A stretch of 64,000 nt of DNA from Marinirhabdus gelatinilytica (GCF_003353425.1 NZ_QRAO01000001.1:124001-188000), one strand, 5' to 3'. Counted from the first letter of the stretch, positions 52,303 through 61,682 are shown. A program made the numbers and translations. The notes: generated by a model not told the origin, from the sequence alone.

Positions 52303-52932
52303 TTATTCTCCTCGTTTCTTAGGTTCAGCTTCTGAAAGCTTTAATGGGAAAAGTTCCTGTATTTGCTTCAGCTTTTCTTCTGCAGCTTCAACGTTCCCTT
52401 GGTATTTTCCTTCGTTTATGGCATTTTTAACGTCTGTATAAACAAAGTCTGGTCCAAACAACCTTCTTGACTCCCTGTTACGCAGGAAATTGTACGCACC
52501 TACCAATTCGTTTTGTACGGCAATGTACATTTGGTAAGAGGTTAACCTATCGTTTTGAACAGAGATTACTGCCTTGTTAGGATTATCTGAAGAACTTGGG
52601 TCTCTTCTACCTTGACAGTAGCTACAGTACTCTGGACTACCTGAGGGAGCGCCACCATTGTCCAAAAATGCGATAGCTGCGTCCTGAAGATCCTTCAACT
52701 CCATAAGTTCCTCTTCTACCAATAACTGATCGTTCTGGTTTACGTTCACTATAAAGATGTTTTTCTCCTTTAGTGGCGGAGGCGGTATGTTTTCGTCTTG
52801 CTTGGGAGGTAGCTGACGTGCTATCCCCTTATCCTTTTCAATAGTAGTGGTTACCAAGAAAAAGATAAGCAATAGGAAGGCGATGTCTGCCATGGACCCA
52901 GCATTAACTTCTGGTGTTGCTCTTCTTGCCAT
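52303..52932 (-). CDS. ExbD/TolR-type biopolymer transport protein (first copy)
   Basis: 209 residues. MARRATPEVNAGSMADIAFLLLIFFLVTT has the TM-helix Asp of the ExbD family; the periplasmic part is longer than in the second copy and has a C..C pair (YCSYCQG) that is unusual for ExbD. One-base overlap with the upstream four-helix protein gene (TAATG-type junction on this strand). Two different ExbD subunits with one ExbB is common in Bacteroidota. Confidence 0.93.
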   Translation of the reverse strand: MARRATPEVNAGSMADIAFLLLIFFLVTTTIEKDKGIARQLPPKQDENIPPPPLKEKNIFIVNVNQNDQLLVEEELMELKDLQDAAIAFLDNGGAPSGSPEYCSYCQGRRDPSSSDNPNKAVISVQNDRLTSYQMYIAVQNELVGAYNFLRNRESRRLFGPDFVYTDVKNAINEGKYQGNVEAAEEKLKQIQELFPLKLSEAEPKKRGE

Positions 52933-53342
52933 TATCTATTTGTTATTTTTTTGAATCCGCTAAATACCATTAATCCAACTGCAACTACTGCAAGGATATA
53001 AAAGGTATATAGTCCTGTCCCTACCCACTTAGAACCAGTCTCTGAGGTCATCCCTCCATCATCTGGAAGCTGCATAGGGGTATTGTCTGCCAAAACGTAT
53101 GAGACCAAGATAATAGCCAGAAAAACACCTAATGATATTAATGTCTTCTTGATGTCACCTTGGAACACTCCCTTGAGCACGAACAATACTACCATTACCA
53201 ATGTAACAGCAAATACAATGTACCCAATATATATCAAGTAATCTTGAGCGGATTCGTTTCCGGTCAAGAGCATTGCCATAAACACAACACCCAAGAGCCC
53301 TAGAACGATTCCTATGATTTTAAAAATTTTATGTAAAGCCAT
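52932..53342 (-). CDS. Four-helix membrane protein in exb operon
   Basis: 136 residues with four hydrophobic segments (~9-27, 37-60, 68-86, 111-129) and an acidic loop (NTPMQLPDDGGMTSETG). No catalytic residue or family is recognised. It sits between exbB and exbD genes, overlapping exbD by one base, and this placement recurs in flavobacterial exb operons as far as I recall. A role in the motor complex is inferred from position only. Confidence 0.8.
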   Translation of the reverse strand: MALHKIFKIIGIVLGLLGVVFMAMLLTGNESAQDYLIYIGYIVFAVTLVMVVLFVLKGVFQGDIKKTLISLGVFLAIILVSYVLADNTPMQLPDDGGMTSETGSKWVGTGLYTFYILAVVAVGLMVFSGFKKITNR

Positions 53343-53362
53343 GGTATATGGTTTGTTTTAAA

Positions 53363-54166
53363 TTATTTTCTGTTTTTGTAGTCAACCAACATATCTATCA
53401 AAGTAATAGACGCATCTTCCATACTGTTTACGATACGGTCTATCTTCGCGATAATATAGTTGTAGAAAATTTGAAGGATAATTGCCACGATCAAACCAAA
53501 TACGGTTGTTAAAAGTGCTACTTTAATACCTCCTGCAACCAACGATGGATTCATATCTCCAGCTGCTGCAATTTTGTCGAATGCCAAGATCATCCCAATT
53601 ACCGTACCCATGAAACCAAGCATAGGAGCCAAGGCGATAAACAATGAAATCCAAGATACGTTTTTCTCTAATTGTCCCATTTGCACACCACCATAAGCAA
53701 CAACTGCTTTTTCGGCAGCGTCTATACTCTCGTCCGCACGATCCAGGCCTTGGTAATATATAGAAGCAACAGGTCCTTTTGTGTTTCTGCAAACTTCCTT
53801 TGCAGCTTCTACACCACCGCTATTTAGCGCATCCTCTACCTCTTGGGCCAATTTTTGTGTGTTTGTGGTAGAAAGGTTTAGGTAAATAATTCTTTCGATA
53901 GCAATTGCTAGTCCAAGAATCAAACAAAGAAGTACTATCCCCATAAATTCTGGACCTCCCTCTACGAAACGTTCTTTTAATTTTTGATGCCAACCACGGT
54001 CATCTGTTTCCACTGCTGCATCATCTTCTTGAACGAAGGTTACTGTAGCTGCTGTTGTTAATTGTTGAACGCTGGTTGGTGTAGTGTTAGCTACCGTTGC
54101 GTTTGCGTTTAACGATCCCGCAAAAACGAGTGCGGCAATTGCCAGAATTGAAAATAATTTTTTCAT
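53363..54166 (-). CDS. ExbB/TolQ/MotA-family proton channel
   Basis: 267 residues. The first ~60 residues, unusual for ExbB, are a signal-like segment (MKKLFSILAIAALVFAGSLNANA) plus an acidic linker. Three transmembrane helices follow (~75-95, ~165-190, ~205-230), with the conserved GFMGTVIGMI and LLTTVFGLIVAI signatures. It forms the pentameric channel of the ExbBD motor. First gene of the operon, with a promoter-like box at 54203-54235. Confidence 0.94.
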   Translation of the reverse strand: MKKLFSILAIAALVFAGSLNANATVANTTPTSVQQLTTAATVTFVQEDDAAVETDDRGWHQKLKERFVEGGPEFMGIVLLCLILGLAIAIERIIYLNLSTTNTQKLAQEVEDALNSGGVEAAKEVCRNTKGPVASIYYQGLDRADESIDAAEKAVVAYGGVQMGQLEKNVSWISLFIALAPMLGFMGTVIGMILAFDKIAAAGDMNPSLVAGGIKVALLTTVFGLIVAIILQIFYNYIIAKIDRIVNSMEDASITLIDMLVDYKNRK

Positions 54167-54202
54167 TGCTATCGACTTAAAGTTTGTTTTTAGTTAAAGG
54201 TT

Positions 54203-54235
54203 TAAAGATATAAAATTATTATGGTATTCTGCAAC
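54203..54235 (-). promoter_or_regulatory. Promoter for exbB operon
   Basis: On the minus strand TTG (54232-54234) and TATCTTTA (54203-54210), spacer 21; the last base differs from TAnnTTTG. Confidence 0.45.
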
Positions 54236-54239
54236 AATA

Positions 54240-54634
54240 AATTTGCGCATCACCAATAAATACTTGTGGTTCAGCAGTTATTAATTTATTGTATTGAAAT
54301 ATTTTAATAGTTACGGCATCACCTTTAGATAGTGACCTAAATATAAAACCGAGTGGAAAAGTACTGCTTTTAAAGGTATCCGCCAAAATTATTTAAGATA
54401 CTTTAGTTGTATTGTTCTTTGGAAACGGTAAAATACATATAGCACAATGATTGCCAACTCTGAAAACTTATTTATGTAACAAATTCAGTATCTGGCGTTA
54501 AGATTTAATCAATGACAAATCGAGGTGCGAGTTGGCACACTATAATTGCTCCGTTCTTACAAAATGTTTCGCTTTTGATGATTTTTCAAAGAGAAAACCA
54601 TTGTATGTGCAACCTACTGGGTTTTCACTCTAAA
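54240..54634. other. Gene-free A/T-rich stretch
   Basis: No reading frame of interest, no tRNA and no clear hairpin found in ~400 bases between the exb promoter and the tandem repeat. It may be the decayed remains of a gene or mobile element. Confidence 0.5.
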
Positions 54635-54644
54635 CAGAGAGGAA

Positions 54645-54864
54645 GGATTAACTCGCGTTGATCCCAACAGGACAATCTTGGGCAACCATAGAAACCGACA
54701 AGCCCAGAAAAAGGGCTTGGGTTTTTCATTTTAAAAAGGTATGCTTCGAGCAACGGGATTAACTCGCGTTGATCCCAACAGGACAATCTTGGGCAACCAT
54801 AGAAACCGACAAGCCCAGAAAAAGGGCTTGGGTTTTTCATTTTAAAAAGGTATGCTTCGAGCAA
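54645..54864. repeat. Tandem direct repeat, two copies of 111 bp
   Basis: GGATTAACTCGCGTTGATCC starts at 54645 and again at 54756; the copies are identical for 109 bases. Each contains a hairpin CAAGCCC / GGGCTTG followed by GGTTTTT, that is a terminator-like element, and ends TGCTTCGAGCAA. The bases before the first copy (54635-54649) resemble the 3' end of the neighbouring tRNA-Ser, with one base missing. Confidence 0.92.
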
Positions 54865-54894
54865 GCTCGGCCTACCTTTTTAAAATGAAAAACC
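54831..54894. repeat. Inverted repeat with 22-bp perfect arms
   Basis: Arms at 54831-54852 and 54873-54894 (starting GGTTTTTCATTTT) with a 20-base loop that itself can fold (GCTTCGAGC). The left arm is part of the tandem repeat; the right arm is next to the tRNA terminator. Confidence 0.9.
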
Positions 54895-54915
54895 AGCAAC
54901 ACAAGTTGCTGGTTT
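54886..54915 (-). terminator. Terminator of tRNA-Ser
   Basis: Eleven-bp stem AAACCAGCAAC / GTTGCTGGTTT (54890-54900 / 54905-54915); on the minus strand the 3' arm is followed by T residues. Confidence 0.8.
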
Positions 54916-54922
54916 CCTTTTG

Positions 54923-55010
54923 CAGAGAGGAAGGGATTCGAACCCTCGATACGCTTTTGGCGTATACACACTTTCCAGGCGTGCGCCTTCGACCACTCGG
55001 CCACCTCTCT
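54923..55010 (-). tRNA. tRNA-Ser(GGA)
   Basis: 88 bases. Acceptor stem AGAGAGG / CCTCTCT, D arm with GAGTGGTCGAA, anticodon stem CACGC / GTGTG with loop CTGGAAA (anticodon GGA), a long variable arm (TATACGCCAAAAGCGTAT) typical of serine, and T-loop TTCGAAT. CCA is not encoded. The upstream minus-strand sequence GTAATTTGCACCCC resembles the promoters of rplM and the MMPL gene. Confidence 0.96.
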
Positions 55011-55105
55011 AGTACATTTTTAAAATCCAAATGCTGTTCTGGATTTGAATGGGGTGCAAATTACGGTATTTTTATACTTTTCAGAAATAAATTTTAGGTA
55101 AAAAA

Positions 55106-56134
55106 TCAAGTCATTTCCCCACGCAGGGATGTTTCAAATAAAGTCTTAAAGCTATTTGCCGAGACATTGCGCCCTAGCAAATACATTAATTTTGTAAGGG
55201 CTGCTTCGGTAGTACAATCCTTACCAGAGATGACTCCCATTTTTTTAAGCGCGGTGCTGGTTTCATACAGCCCCATAGCGACACTCCCGCCCGAACATTG
55301 GGTGACGTTCACCACGGGTATCCTTTTTTTCAGGATGTCCTTCAAAATAGTGGTAAACCAAGTCTCGGTGGTTGCATTACCACTACCATAGGTTTCCAAC
55401 ACAAGACCCTTTAAGTGTTCGTAACCCAAAATATGTTCAATCGTAGCTTGATCTATGCCGGGGAACAATTTCAACAAAATCACCCCTTTGGACATTACCG
55501 TATGCACCTTGAACTTTTTACGCCTATTGGGTTTATAGAGTGCCGCTGTATTTATTTGCAAATGTACCCCGCTCTCGGCCAAGGCCGGATAGTTTAAGGA
55601 TGCAAAAGCTTCAAAATGCTCGGCATTTATCTTTGTGGTTCGGTTGGCCCGATACAACTTGTATTCAAAATAAAGGCATACCTCAGAAATGCGCGGTCTT
55701 CCTTTTTCTTGGAGCGCGGCTATCTGTATGCTGGTTATTAGGTTTTCTTTCGCATCGGTACGTAGATCACCTATAGGTAATTGGGACCCGGTAAAGATGA
55801 CGGGCTTCCCCAGGTTTTCCAACATAAAACTAAGCGCCGAGGCAGTATAGGACATCGTATCACTCCCGTGGAGGACCACAAAACCATCAAAGGCATCGTA
55901 ATTAACCTCAATAAGGCTAGCGAGGTCTGCCCAATATTTGGGATTCATATTAGAGCTATCTATGGGGGATGCAAAGCTGGTGGTATCAATCTTACAGTCC
56001 AAGAGTTTCAATTCTGGGATGTGCTGCAACAATTCATTAAAATTGAAGTTACGCAGGGCGCCTGTTTCAAAATCCTTTATCATCCCGATGGTTCCTCCGG
56101 TATATATCAACAATATGTTTGGCACTTCGCTCAT
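55106..56134 (-). CDS. ansA: Type I L-asparaginase
   Basis: 342 residues, cytoplasmic, no signal peptide. Active-site TGGTIGM (Thr15 as nucleophile) and LHGSDTM, with the family's AKENLITSI region. Hydrolyses asparagine to aspartate and ammonia. Different family from iaaA at 11770, which is a plant-type Ntn enzyme, so the cell has two unrelated enzymes for Asn/aspartyl amides. The tatD gene upstream on the same strand is 15 bases away. Confidence 0.93.
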   Translation of the reverse strand: MSEVPNILLIYTGGTIGMIKDFETGALRNFNFNELLQHIPELKLLDCKIDTTSFASPIDSSNMNPKYWADLASLIEVNYDAFDGFVVLHGSDTMSYTASALSFMLENLGKPVIFTGSQLPIGDLRTDAKENLITSIQIAALQEKGRPRISEVCLYFEYKLYRANRTTKINAEHFEAFASLNYPALAESGVHLQINTAALYKPNRRKKFKVHTVMSKGVILLKLFPGIDQATIEHILGYEHLKGLVLETYGSGNATTETWFTTILKDILKKRIPVVNVTQCSGGSVAMGLYETSTALKKMGVISGKDCTTEAALTKLMYLLGRNVSANSFKTLFETSLRGEMT

Positions 56135-56149
56135 GGGGACTATTTGTGT

Positions 56150-56914
56150 TTAAATTCCGAAAACCTCTTTGGAGTTCCGGGTTGTGATTTGTGCTATTTC
56201 TTCTTCAGCAACTGAATAGATTTCAGCAACTTTTTTGCATACCAGCTCTAGGTAACTGCTTTCATTGCGCTTTCCGCGGAAAGGAACAGGTGAAAGGTAT
56301 GGCGAATCTGTTTCCAGAACGATATGCTGTAGGTCAATTTTATTCAAGAAGGCATCTATTTTTCCATTTTTGAAAGTTACCACTCCACCTATACCCAGCT
56401 TCATATTAAACCCAATGGCTCGTTTTGCCTGCTCTAAGGTTCCCGTGAAACAATGGAAAATCCCAAAAAGGTTTTCATCCCTTTCGGTTTCGAGCACCTC
56501 AAAAATTTCGTCAAAAGCATTTCGGCAGTGAATAACTATGGGTAGCTTATATTTTTTTGCCAATTGTATCTGTTCCTTAAAGGCTATTTTTTGGATGTCC
56601 AGCGTGCTCTTGTCCCAGTACAGATCTATCCCTATTTCGCCTACTGCATAAAATTTTCTCTGTTCAAATTGGGAATACACGTGGGCCAATTCTTCTTTAT
56701 AATTGGTCTTTACAGAGGTTGGGTGCAGGCCCATCATTAAAAAAACCTCGTCTGGGTATTGTGCTTCCAGCTCATACATCGCTTGGGTATGGCTGGAATC
56801 TATGGCGGGGATGAAAAAACGGGAAACTCCTGCTTCCTTTGCGCGTTGCATCATCTGTTCTCTGTCCTCATCAAAAGCATCGCTGTAAAGGTGAGTATGG
56901 GTGTCTGTTAACAT
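56150..56914 (-). CDS. TatD family metal-dependent hydrolase
   Basis: 254 residues from ATG at 56914 (MLTDTHTHLYSDAFD); the in-frame TTG at 56923 is less likely. HTH at the start, GEIGIDLYWD, the metal His in VIHCRNAFDE and ETDSPYLSPVPFRGKRNESSY show the amidohydrolase fold with a bound metal. TatD proteins are 3'-5' DNA exonucleases and deoxyribonucleases linked to repair or D-aminoacyl removal. Likely in one operon with ansA. Confidence 0.94.
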   Translation of the reverse strand: MLTDTHTHLYSDAFDEDREQMMQRAKEAGVSRFFIPAIDSSHTQAMYELEAQYPDEVFLMMGLHPTSVKTNYKEELAHVYSQFEQRKFYAVGEIGIDLYWDKSTLDIQKIAFKEQIQLAKKYKLPIVIHCRNAFDEIFEVLETERDENLFGIFHCFTGTLEQAKRAIGFNMKLGIGGVVTFKNGKIDAFLNKIDLQHIVLETDSPYLSPVPFRGKRNESSYLELVCKKVAEIYSVAEEEIAQITTRNSKEVFGI

Positions 56915-56961
56915 AGCTTGCAAAATTACACATTTTGTTGCCTATCTTTACCAAAAAAAAG

Positions 56962-57402
56962 TTGGCAACACTTCGCACCCTTTTAGAAGCATCAGGATTT
57001 TATAGGATTTTCCTCACCAAGCTCGCTACGGGGCATTATAAATTTTCAGCAAGAATAAACGGGATCGATGGTAGCTTTATTCTTGATACCGGTGCCTCTA
57101 CCAGTTGTGTGGGTTTAGATCGCATCCTGCAATTTTCACTGTTTAATGAGGCCAGCGAAATAAAGGCGGCCGGTGCTGGTGCCACTAATATGGAAACCCA
57201 AATTGCTAGGAACAACCTCTTTGAAATTGGCAAACTGAAACTCTCTACCACAGACTTTGTGCTTTTTGATCTCTCCCATGTAAACCTAGCCCTCTCACAA
57301 GCAGAGGAAGCACCAATTGATGGAATTATTGGAGCAGACGTTCTAAAAAAGTACCGCGCGGTGATAGATTATGGCCGCAACTGCCTCTATTTAAAAAGAT
57401 AA
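56962..57402 (+). CDS. Retropepsin-like aspartic protease (clan AA)
   Basis: 146 residues. The single catalytic motif ILDTGASTSCVG and the later GIIGADVLKKY are typical of retropepsin-like bacterial proteins that dimerise to form the active site. No signal peptide. The start is uncertain: TTG at 56962 (MATLRTLLEASG) is chosen because a TATCTTTA box lies at 56943-56950; TTG at 56935 is possible. It is divergent from tatD, with almost no spacer. Substrate unknown. Confidence 0.78.
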   Translation: MATLRTLLEASGFYRIFLTKLATGHYKFSARINGIDGSFILDTGASTSCVGLDRILQFSLFNEASEIKAAGAGATNMETQIARNNLFEIGKLKLSTTDFVLFDLSHVNLALSQAEEAPIDGIIGADVLKKYRAVIDYGRNCLYLKR

Positions 57403-57416
57403 CATGAGTTTTTTAT

Positions 57417-57424
57417 TATTTTTG
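57417..57424 (+). promoter_or_regulatory. -7 box (TATTTTTG) for the kinase/regulator pair
   Basis: Exact TAnnTTTG 36 bases before the kinase start. No TTG -33 box at the right distance. Confidence 0.4.
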
Positions 57425-57459
57425 GAGTATCTTTAAATAACTCAAATGTTACTTATCCA

Positions 57460-59463
57460 TTGAAAAATTATTTTCTCTTTTTTGCCATTTCAATTTTTTC
57501 GCTTGCCTTACAGGCACAGGAAATATCTTACTACAAGAAATTGGCTGATACCACCAAGAGCAAACAGCTCAAGTTTGAGGCGATGGACTCGGTGATATCA
57601 AAATCCTTCCGGAAGGATGAAGATACCTTTATAAAATACAGCCAAGAATATATTGCACTTGCAAAAGAAATGGATAGCATAGAAGCTGCTGCCCGAAAAG
57701 CCATGAACCTGCAAGGTAGCCTCACGCACGTAAAGCACCAGCCCGAAAGAGCCATTACCATAATTAATAGCGTACTTGCCGAAAAATATAAAATAAAGGA
57801 CAGCTTTTTATTAGGTGGGCTATACCTAAAAAGAGGTGGCGCAAATTTTGGCGTAGATCTGGACAAGGCGATAGAGGATTATACACTCGCTCTTAAAAAT
57901 TTTGGCGCCAAGGACTCCATCTATAGAGCCGATGCCTATTTATTTAGGGGGCAAGCCTATTCCAACCAAGGAAAATTTGTTCCTGCGGGAGAAAACTTCG
58001 ATAAGGCATACCGCATTTTTGAAGCTTTGCAAGACTACCAATACATGGCACACGCCCAACAGGGAAATATTACCATGTTCAGCATGAATGGTTTTTATGA
58101 TAAAGCCAAGGAAGAGCGTGACAAGCTAATAGGTAAAATGCAAGAATTGGGGCTCCAACAATTTATCACTTCTGAATATTACAACCAGGCCCTTGATTAT
58201 AAGAAGATGGGCAATAGCCCCAAACACCTGGAATATTTACTGAAAGCCGAAAACAATATTACCCCAGAGGAAGAAGGAGGAATAAACCACATTACCATCT
58301 TATCTACCCTGGTAGAACACTATTGTGCACAAGGCCAAACCAAAGAAGCCGCCAAAATATTGACCCATGTAGAGGCATATTCCGATAGAATTAACGCCAA
58401 TGGCTATGCAAAATTATCGTATAACGATGCAAAAGCCACCTATTTAAACACTATAGGCAAGCCCCAAGAGGCACTTACGTTTGCACAGGATAAGCTAGTA
58501 ACGGCACAACTTATGGGGTATGGCGAAGAAACCATGGATGCACACCTCCTCATGTCCCAGGTATATGAAAATCTAGGCGATTACAAAGCTAGCCTGGATT
58601 ATAAAAAAGAATACCAAGCTAAGAAGGATTCGCTGTTCAATACTACATCTGCCAATGCCCTGGCGTACTATCAAACACTGTACGAAACCGAAAAAAAGGA
58701 AAATGAGCTGATCTCCAAAAATGCAAATATCCTATTATTGGAGAAGGACAACGATGCCTTTAAAAAACTTATCTTTTTTGTAAGTGTAGCGTTATTGCTC
58801 ACTTTCGGTTTAATTTTATTGTACCGTAACCAGCTTCATCTAAAGAAGAAAAAATTACTTCAGGAAGAATTTAGCCAAGAATTGTTGGCCTCCCAAGAAG
58901 CCGAGCGCAAGAGGATCTCAAAGGACCTACACGACGGCATAGGCCAGCAGCTTTTGCTCATAAAGAACAAGCTTATTACCACTGGCAACACCGATGCAAA
59001 AGACATGGTAGATGCCACTATTGAAGAGGTACGTACCATCTCCCGGGACCTTCATCCGTTCCAGTTACAGGAGCTGGGGATTACAAAGGCCATAGAGCAT
59101 ACCATTACACAAATAGACGAAAACACCTCGCTCTTTATTTCTTCAGAAATTGAGAATATTGACAACCTTTTCACTCCAGAACAGGAAGTGAATATTTATA
59201 GAATTGTACAAGAAAGCCTTAGCAATACGCTGAAACACGCCAATGCCGAGGCCAGTAAGGTTTCAGTAAAGAAAATGGCAGATAGGGTAATTATCTCCAT
59301 ACGTGACAACGGTATAGGTTTTGAATTTGCCGAAAAGCTGAAAAATATTAAATCCCTAGGTTTAAAAACCCTTTTGGAACGCACTAAATTTTTGAACGGA
59401 CAAATGAAGGTAAGGTCAAAAGAAAAAGATGGAACCCTTCTAGAATTTCAGTTACCTATTTAA
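57460..59463 (+). CDS. TPR-containing sensor histidine kinase (NarX/DesK type)
   Basis: 667 residues from TTG at 57460, giving a signal peptide (MKNYFLFFAISIFSLALQA-Q). The periplasmic part (~25-430) is TPR repeats, a membrane helix is at ~437-458, then a coiled linker and HisKA_3 with the phosphorylated His491 in KDLHDGIGQQ. The ATPase part has the N box LKHANAEA and DNGIGF, with GL.TLLER. This is a typical Bacteroidota TPR histidine kinase sensing something outside the cytoplasm via TPR contacts. The response regulator gene overlaps its stop by one base. Signal unknown. Confidence 0.93.
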   Translation: MKNYFLFFAISIFSLALQAQEISYYKKLADTTKSKQLKFEAMDSVISKSFRKDEDTFIKYSQEYIALAKEMDSIEAAARKAMNLQGSLTHVKHQPERAITIINSVLAEKYKIKDSFLLGGLYLKRGGANFGVDLDKAIEDYTLALKNFGAKDSIYRADAYLFRGQAYSNQGKFVPAGENFDKAYRIFEALQDYQYMAHAQQGNITMFSMNGFYDKAKEERDKLIGKMQELGLQQFITSEYYNQALDYKKMGNSPKHLEYLLKAENNITPEEEGGINHITILSTLVEHYCAQGQTKEAAKILTHVEAYSDRINANGYAKLSYNDAKATYLNTIGKPQEALTFAQDKLVTAQLMGYGEETMDAHLLMSQVYENLGDYKASLDYKKEYQAKKDSLFNTTSANALAYYQTLYETEKKENELISKNANILLLEKDNDAFKKLIFFVSVALLLTFGLILLYRNQLHLKKKKLLQEEFSQELLASQEAERKRISKDLHDGIGQQLLLIKNKLITTGNTDAKDMVDATIEEVRTISRDLHPFQLQELGITKAIEHTITQIDENTSLFISSEIENIDNLFTPEQEVNIYRIVQESLSNTLKHANAEASKVSVKKMADRVIISIRDNGIGFEFAEKLKNIKSLGLKTLLERTKFLNGQMKVRSKEKDGTLLEFQLPI

Positions 59464-60095
59464 TGGAACAAACTACTATTATAACCGCAGACGACCACCC
59501 ACTGTTGCTCAAGGGCCTAAACGACTTTTTGCTGGAGCGAGGATATAATATTATTGGTAGTGGAAAAAACGGCAGGGAAGCATACAACCTTATTATAAAC
59601 GAAAATCCCAACATAGCCATCCTCGATATACAGATGCCCTTTATGTCTGGTATTGAAATAGCACAAAAGTGCAAGACAAACTGCCCAGACACCAAGGTGA
59701 TATTGATCACCCTTCATAAGGAACGTGAAATATACGAGCAGGCCAAGGAACTGAACATTTTTGGCTACATCCTCAAAGAGTTTGCACTGGAAGAGATTGA
59801 GAACTGCCTCGAACAGGTAATACAGGGAGAACACTATTTTAGTCCTAATATTGGAAAAAAACTCCAGTCGCATGGTATAGATACGGAGCTTTTCTCCAAG
59901 CTTACACCCTCTGAAAAGAAAATACTCAAGCTTATAGGCGAGGATAAGACTAACAAAGAAATCGCGTCACTATTATTTATCTCCTATCGCACCGTTGAGA
60001 AACACCGAAGCAACATAATCAACAAACTGCAATTAGAACATAAGACCAACAGTTTGCTTATTTGGGCCAAGCAAAACTACTCCAGCTTCACATAA
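59463..60095 (+). CDS. LuxR/NarL-family response regulator
   Basis: 210 residues. Receiver domain with Asp10-Asp11 in ITADDHP, phosphoacceptor Asp55 in AILDIQMPFMSG and the conserved Lys in YILKEFA. The HTH (SKLTPSEKKILKLIGEDKTNKEIA, HRSNIINKL) fits the LuxR type. Partner of the overlapping TPR histidine kinase. Targets are not shown by the sequence. Confidence 0.95.
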   Translation: MEQTTIITADDHPLLLKGLNDFLLERGYNIIGSGKNGREAYNLIINENPNIAILDIQMPFMSGIEIAQKCKTNCPDTKVILITLHKEREIYEQAKELNIFGYILKEFALEEIENCLEQVIQGEHYFSPNIGKKLQSHGIDTELFSKLTPSEKKILKLIGEDKTNKEIASLLFISYRTVEKHRSNIINKLQLEHKTNSLLIWAKQNYSSFT

Positions 60096-60155
60096 AAATA
60101 AATTTACGTGTATATACGTATTGTTTGGAATAAGGATATTTCACAATTTTACAGT

Positions 60156-60290
60156 ATGGAAAATCTAGCGGAGCTACCAAGCACGAACAAGAAATTAACC
60201 CTTAAGCAAAAGGTAACCTTGGGGATCCTTACCACGTGCGTAGTTGTTGTTATTTCCTTGAATATATTAAGTCTTATACTAGCACTCTAG
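60156..60290 (+). CDS. 44-residue single-helix membrane protein
   Basis: From ATG at 60156 (MENLAELPSTNKKLTLKQKV) with one hydrophobic helix (VTLGILTTCVVVVISLNILSLILAL in part) at the C-terminus; a GTG at 60108 would extend it by 16 residues. It lies 60 bases after the response regulator gene in the same direction and ends before a terminator, so it may be the third gene of the signalling operon. No family recognised. Confidence 0.5.
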   Translation: MENLAELPSTNKKLTLKQKVTLGILTTCVVVVISLNILSLILAL

Positions 60291-60318
60291 TATTCACCTT
60301 TTTCAACCAACTAACCAA

Positions 60319-60346
60319 AAAACCCAGCCTAACAGCTGGGTTTTTT
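60319..60346. terminator. Bidirectional terminator
   Basis: AAAACCCAGC / GCTGGGTTTT stem with a 6-base loop, six T residues, between the signalling genes and the convergent sucB. Confidence 0.92.
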
Positions 60347-60371
60347 CAATGTTATATCTAAGCGACGCATG

Positions 60372-61682
60372 TTATAGCTCTAACGCTTTTTTCACATCGT
60401 TGTCCATTAAGAGCTCTATTGGGTTTTCCAAGGCTTCTTTAACGGCAACCAAAAACCCTACAGATTCTTTTCCATCGATAATTCTGTGGTCATAGGATAG
60501 TGCCACGTACATGATGGGTGCAATGGTTACGCCACCGTTCTTCACTACTGGGCGTTCTACAATATTGTGCATCCCCAAGATCCCGGATTGGGGTGGGTTT
60601 ATAATAGGGGTGGAAAGCATACTCCCAAATACCCCTCCATTGGAAATGGTGAAGGTACCCCCTGTCATTTCGTCAACAGTTATTTGTCCGTCACGAGCAC
60701 GTAATGCCAATCTCTTTACTTCGGACTCTACGCCACGGAAACTTAAGTTTTCAGCGTTTCTTATTACTGGAACCATCAATCCTTTAGGTCCAGAAACAGC
60801 TATAGAAATATCCTTATAATCAAAAGTCAACATTTCCTTTCCGTCTATCATACTGTTTACGGCAGGATACATTTCCAAGGCACGCACTACCGCCAAGGTA
60901 AAGAAAGACATAAAGCCAAGGCTCACGCCGTGTTTCTCTTTAAAGGTCTCTTTGTATTCTTTTCTAAGATCGAATATTGCTGTCATATCCACCTCGTTAA
61001 AGGTAGTGAGCATAGCCGTTGTGTTTTTTGCCTCCACGAGACGTTCTGCCACTTTACGGCGCAACATAGACAGTTTGCTTCTTGAGGTTCCCCTATCGCC
61101 TGTCCCAGGGGTCCCCATGGATGGTGTTGCATTCTCAGCGTCATGTTTGGTAATGCGTCCGTCACGACCCGTACCCTTTACATCATTAGCATCTATCCCT
61201 TTTTCGGAAAGTATCTTTTTTGCTGAAGGTGAAGGAGTCCCCGTTGCATAGCTTTTACCAGAATCTTGTCCCTGTCTTTGTGTAGAACTTTTTGAAGGCG
61301 TTTCGGTTTTTGCTTCGGCTTTCTTGCCTGTGTCCTTATTCTTGGCATCTTGCTTGTCCAAATCTGGAGCTGCATTGTTGCCACCTGTTTCATCTCCTGG
61401 ATCATCGTAGGTATCGGTACTTTCGTCTTCTCCTCCCGGTTTTTCGGCTTCTGTATCAATTAAACATACCACTTCACCCACTCCAACAGCATCGCCTTCT
61501 TCGGCTTTTAGGGTAATGATACCGCTAGCTTCTGCTGGAAGCTCCAGCGTAGCTTTATCGCTATCTACTTCTGCAATAGCTTGGTCTTTTTCTACCCAAT
61601 CGCCGTCTTCAACCAGCCATTGTGCTATTTCTACTTCGGTTATGGACTCTCCCGGTGAGGGGACTTTCATTTCTAATGCCAT
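60372..61682 (-). CDS. sucB: 2-oxoglutarate dehydrogenase E2 (dihydrolipoyllysine succinyltransferase)
   Basis: 436 residues. Lipoyl domain at 1-75 with Lys43 in [10 protein letters not shown], a Q/K/D/T-rich linker of ~70 residues, a peripheral-subunit binding domain ([18 protein letters not shown] in part), and the acyltransferase domain ending with DHRIIDG (His399, Asp403). Transfers succinyl to CoA in the TCA cycle. Located 44 bases after sucA on the same strand. Succinyl specificity rests on the sucA neighbour. Confidence 0.96.
   Translation of the reverse strand: MALEMKVPSPGESITEVEIAQWLVEDGDWVEKDQAIAEVDSDKATLELPAEASGIITLKAEEGDAVGVGEVVCLIDTEAEKPGGEDESTDTYDDPGDETGGNNAAPDLDKQDAKNKDTGKKAEAKTETPSKSSTQRQGQDSGKSYATGTPSPSAKKILSEKGIDANDVKGTGRDGRITKHDAENATPSMGTPGTGDRGTSRSKLSMLRRKVAERLVEAKNTTAMLTTFNEVDMTAIFDLRKEYKETFKEKHGVSLGFMSFFTLAVVRALEMYPAVNSMIDGKEMLTFDYKDISIAVSGPKGLMVPVIRNAENLSFRGVESEVKRLALRARDGQITVDEMTGGTFTISNGGVFGSMLSTPIINPPQSGILGMHNIVERPVVKNGGVTIAPIMYVALSYDHRIIDGKESVGFLVAVKEALENPIELLMDNDVKKALEL

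Noticed and set aside
54625-54864. 79-residue minus-strand frame with two repeated halves
   Set aside because: It is only the translation of the tandem 111-bp repeat, which contains terminator-like hairpins; no start context or family.
54645-54864. CRISPR array
   Set aside because: Only two copies, 109 identical bases each, no spacers and no cas genes.
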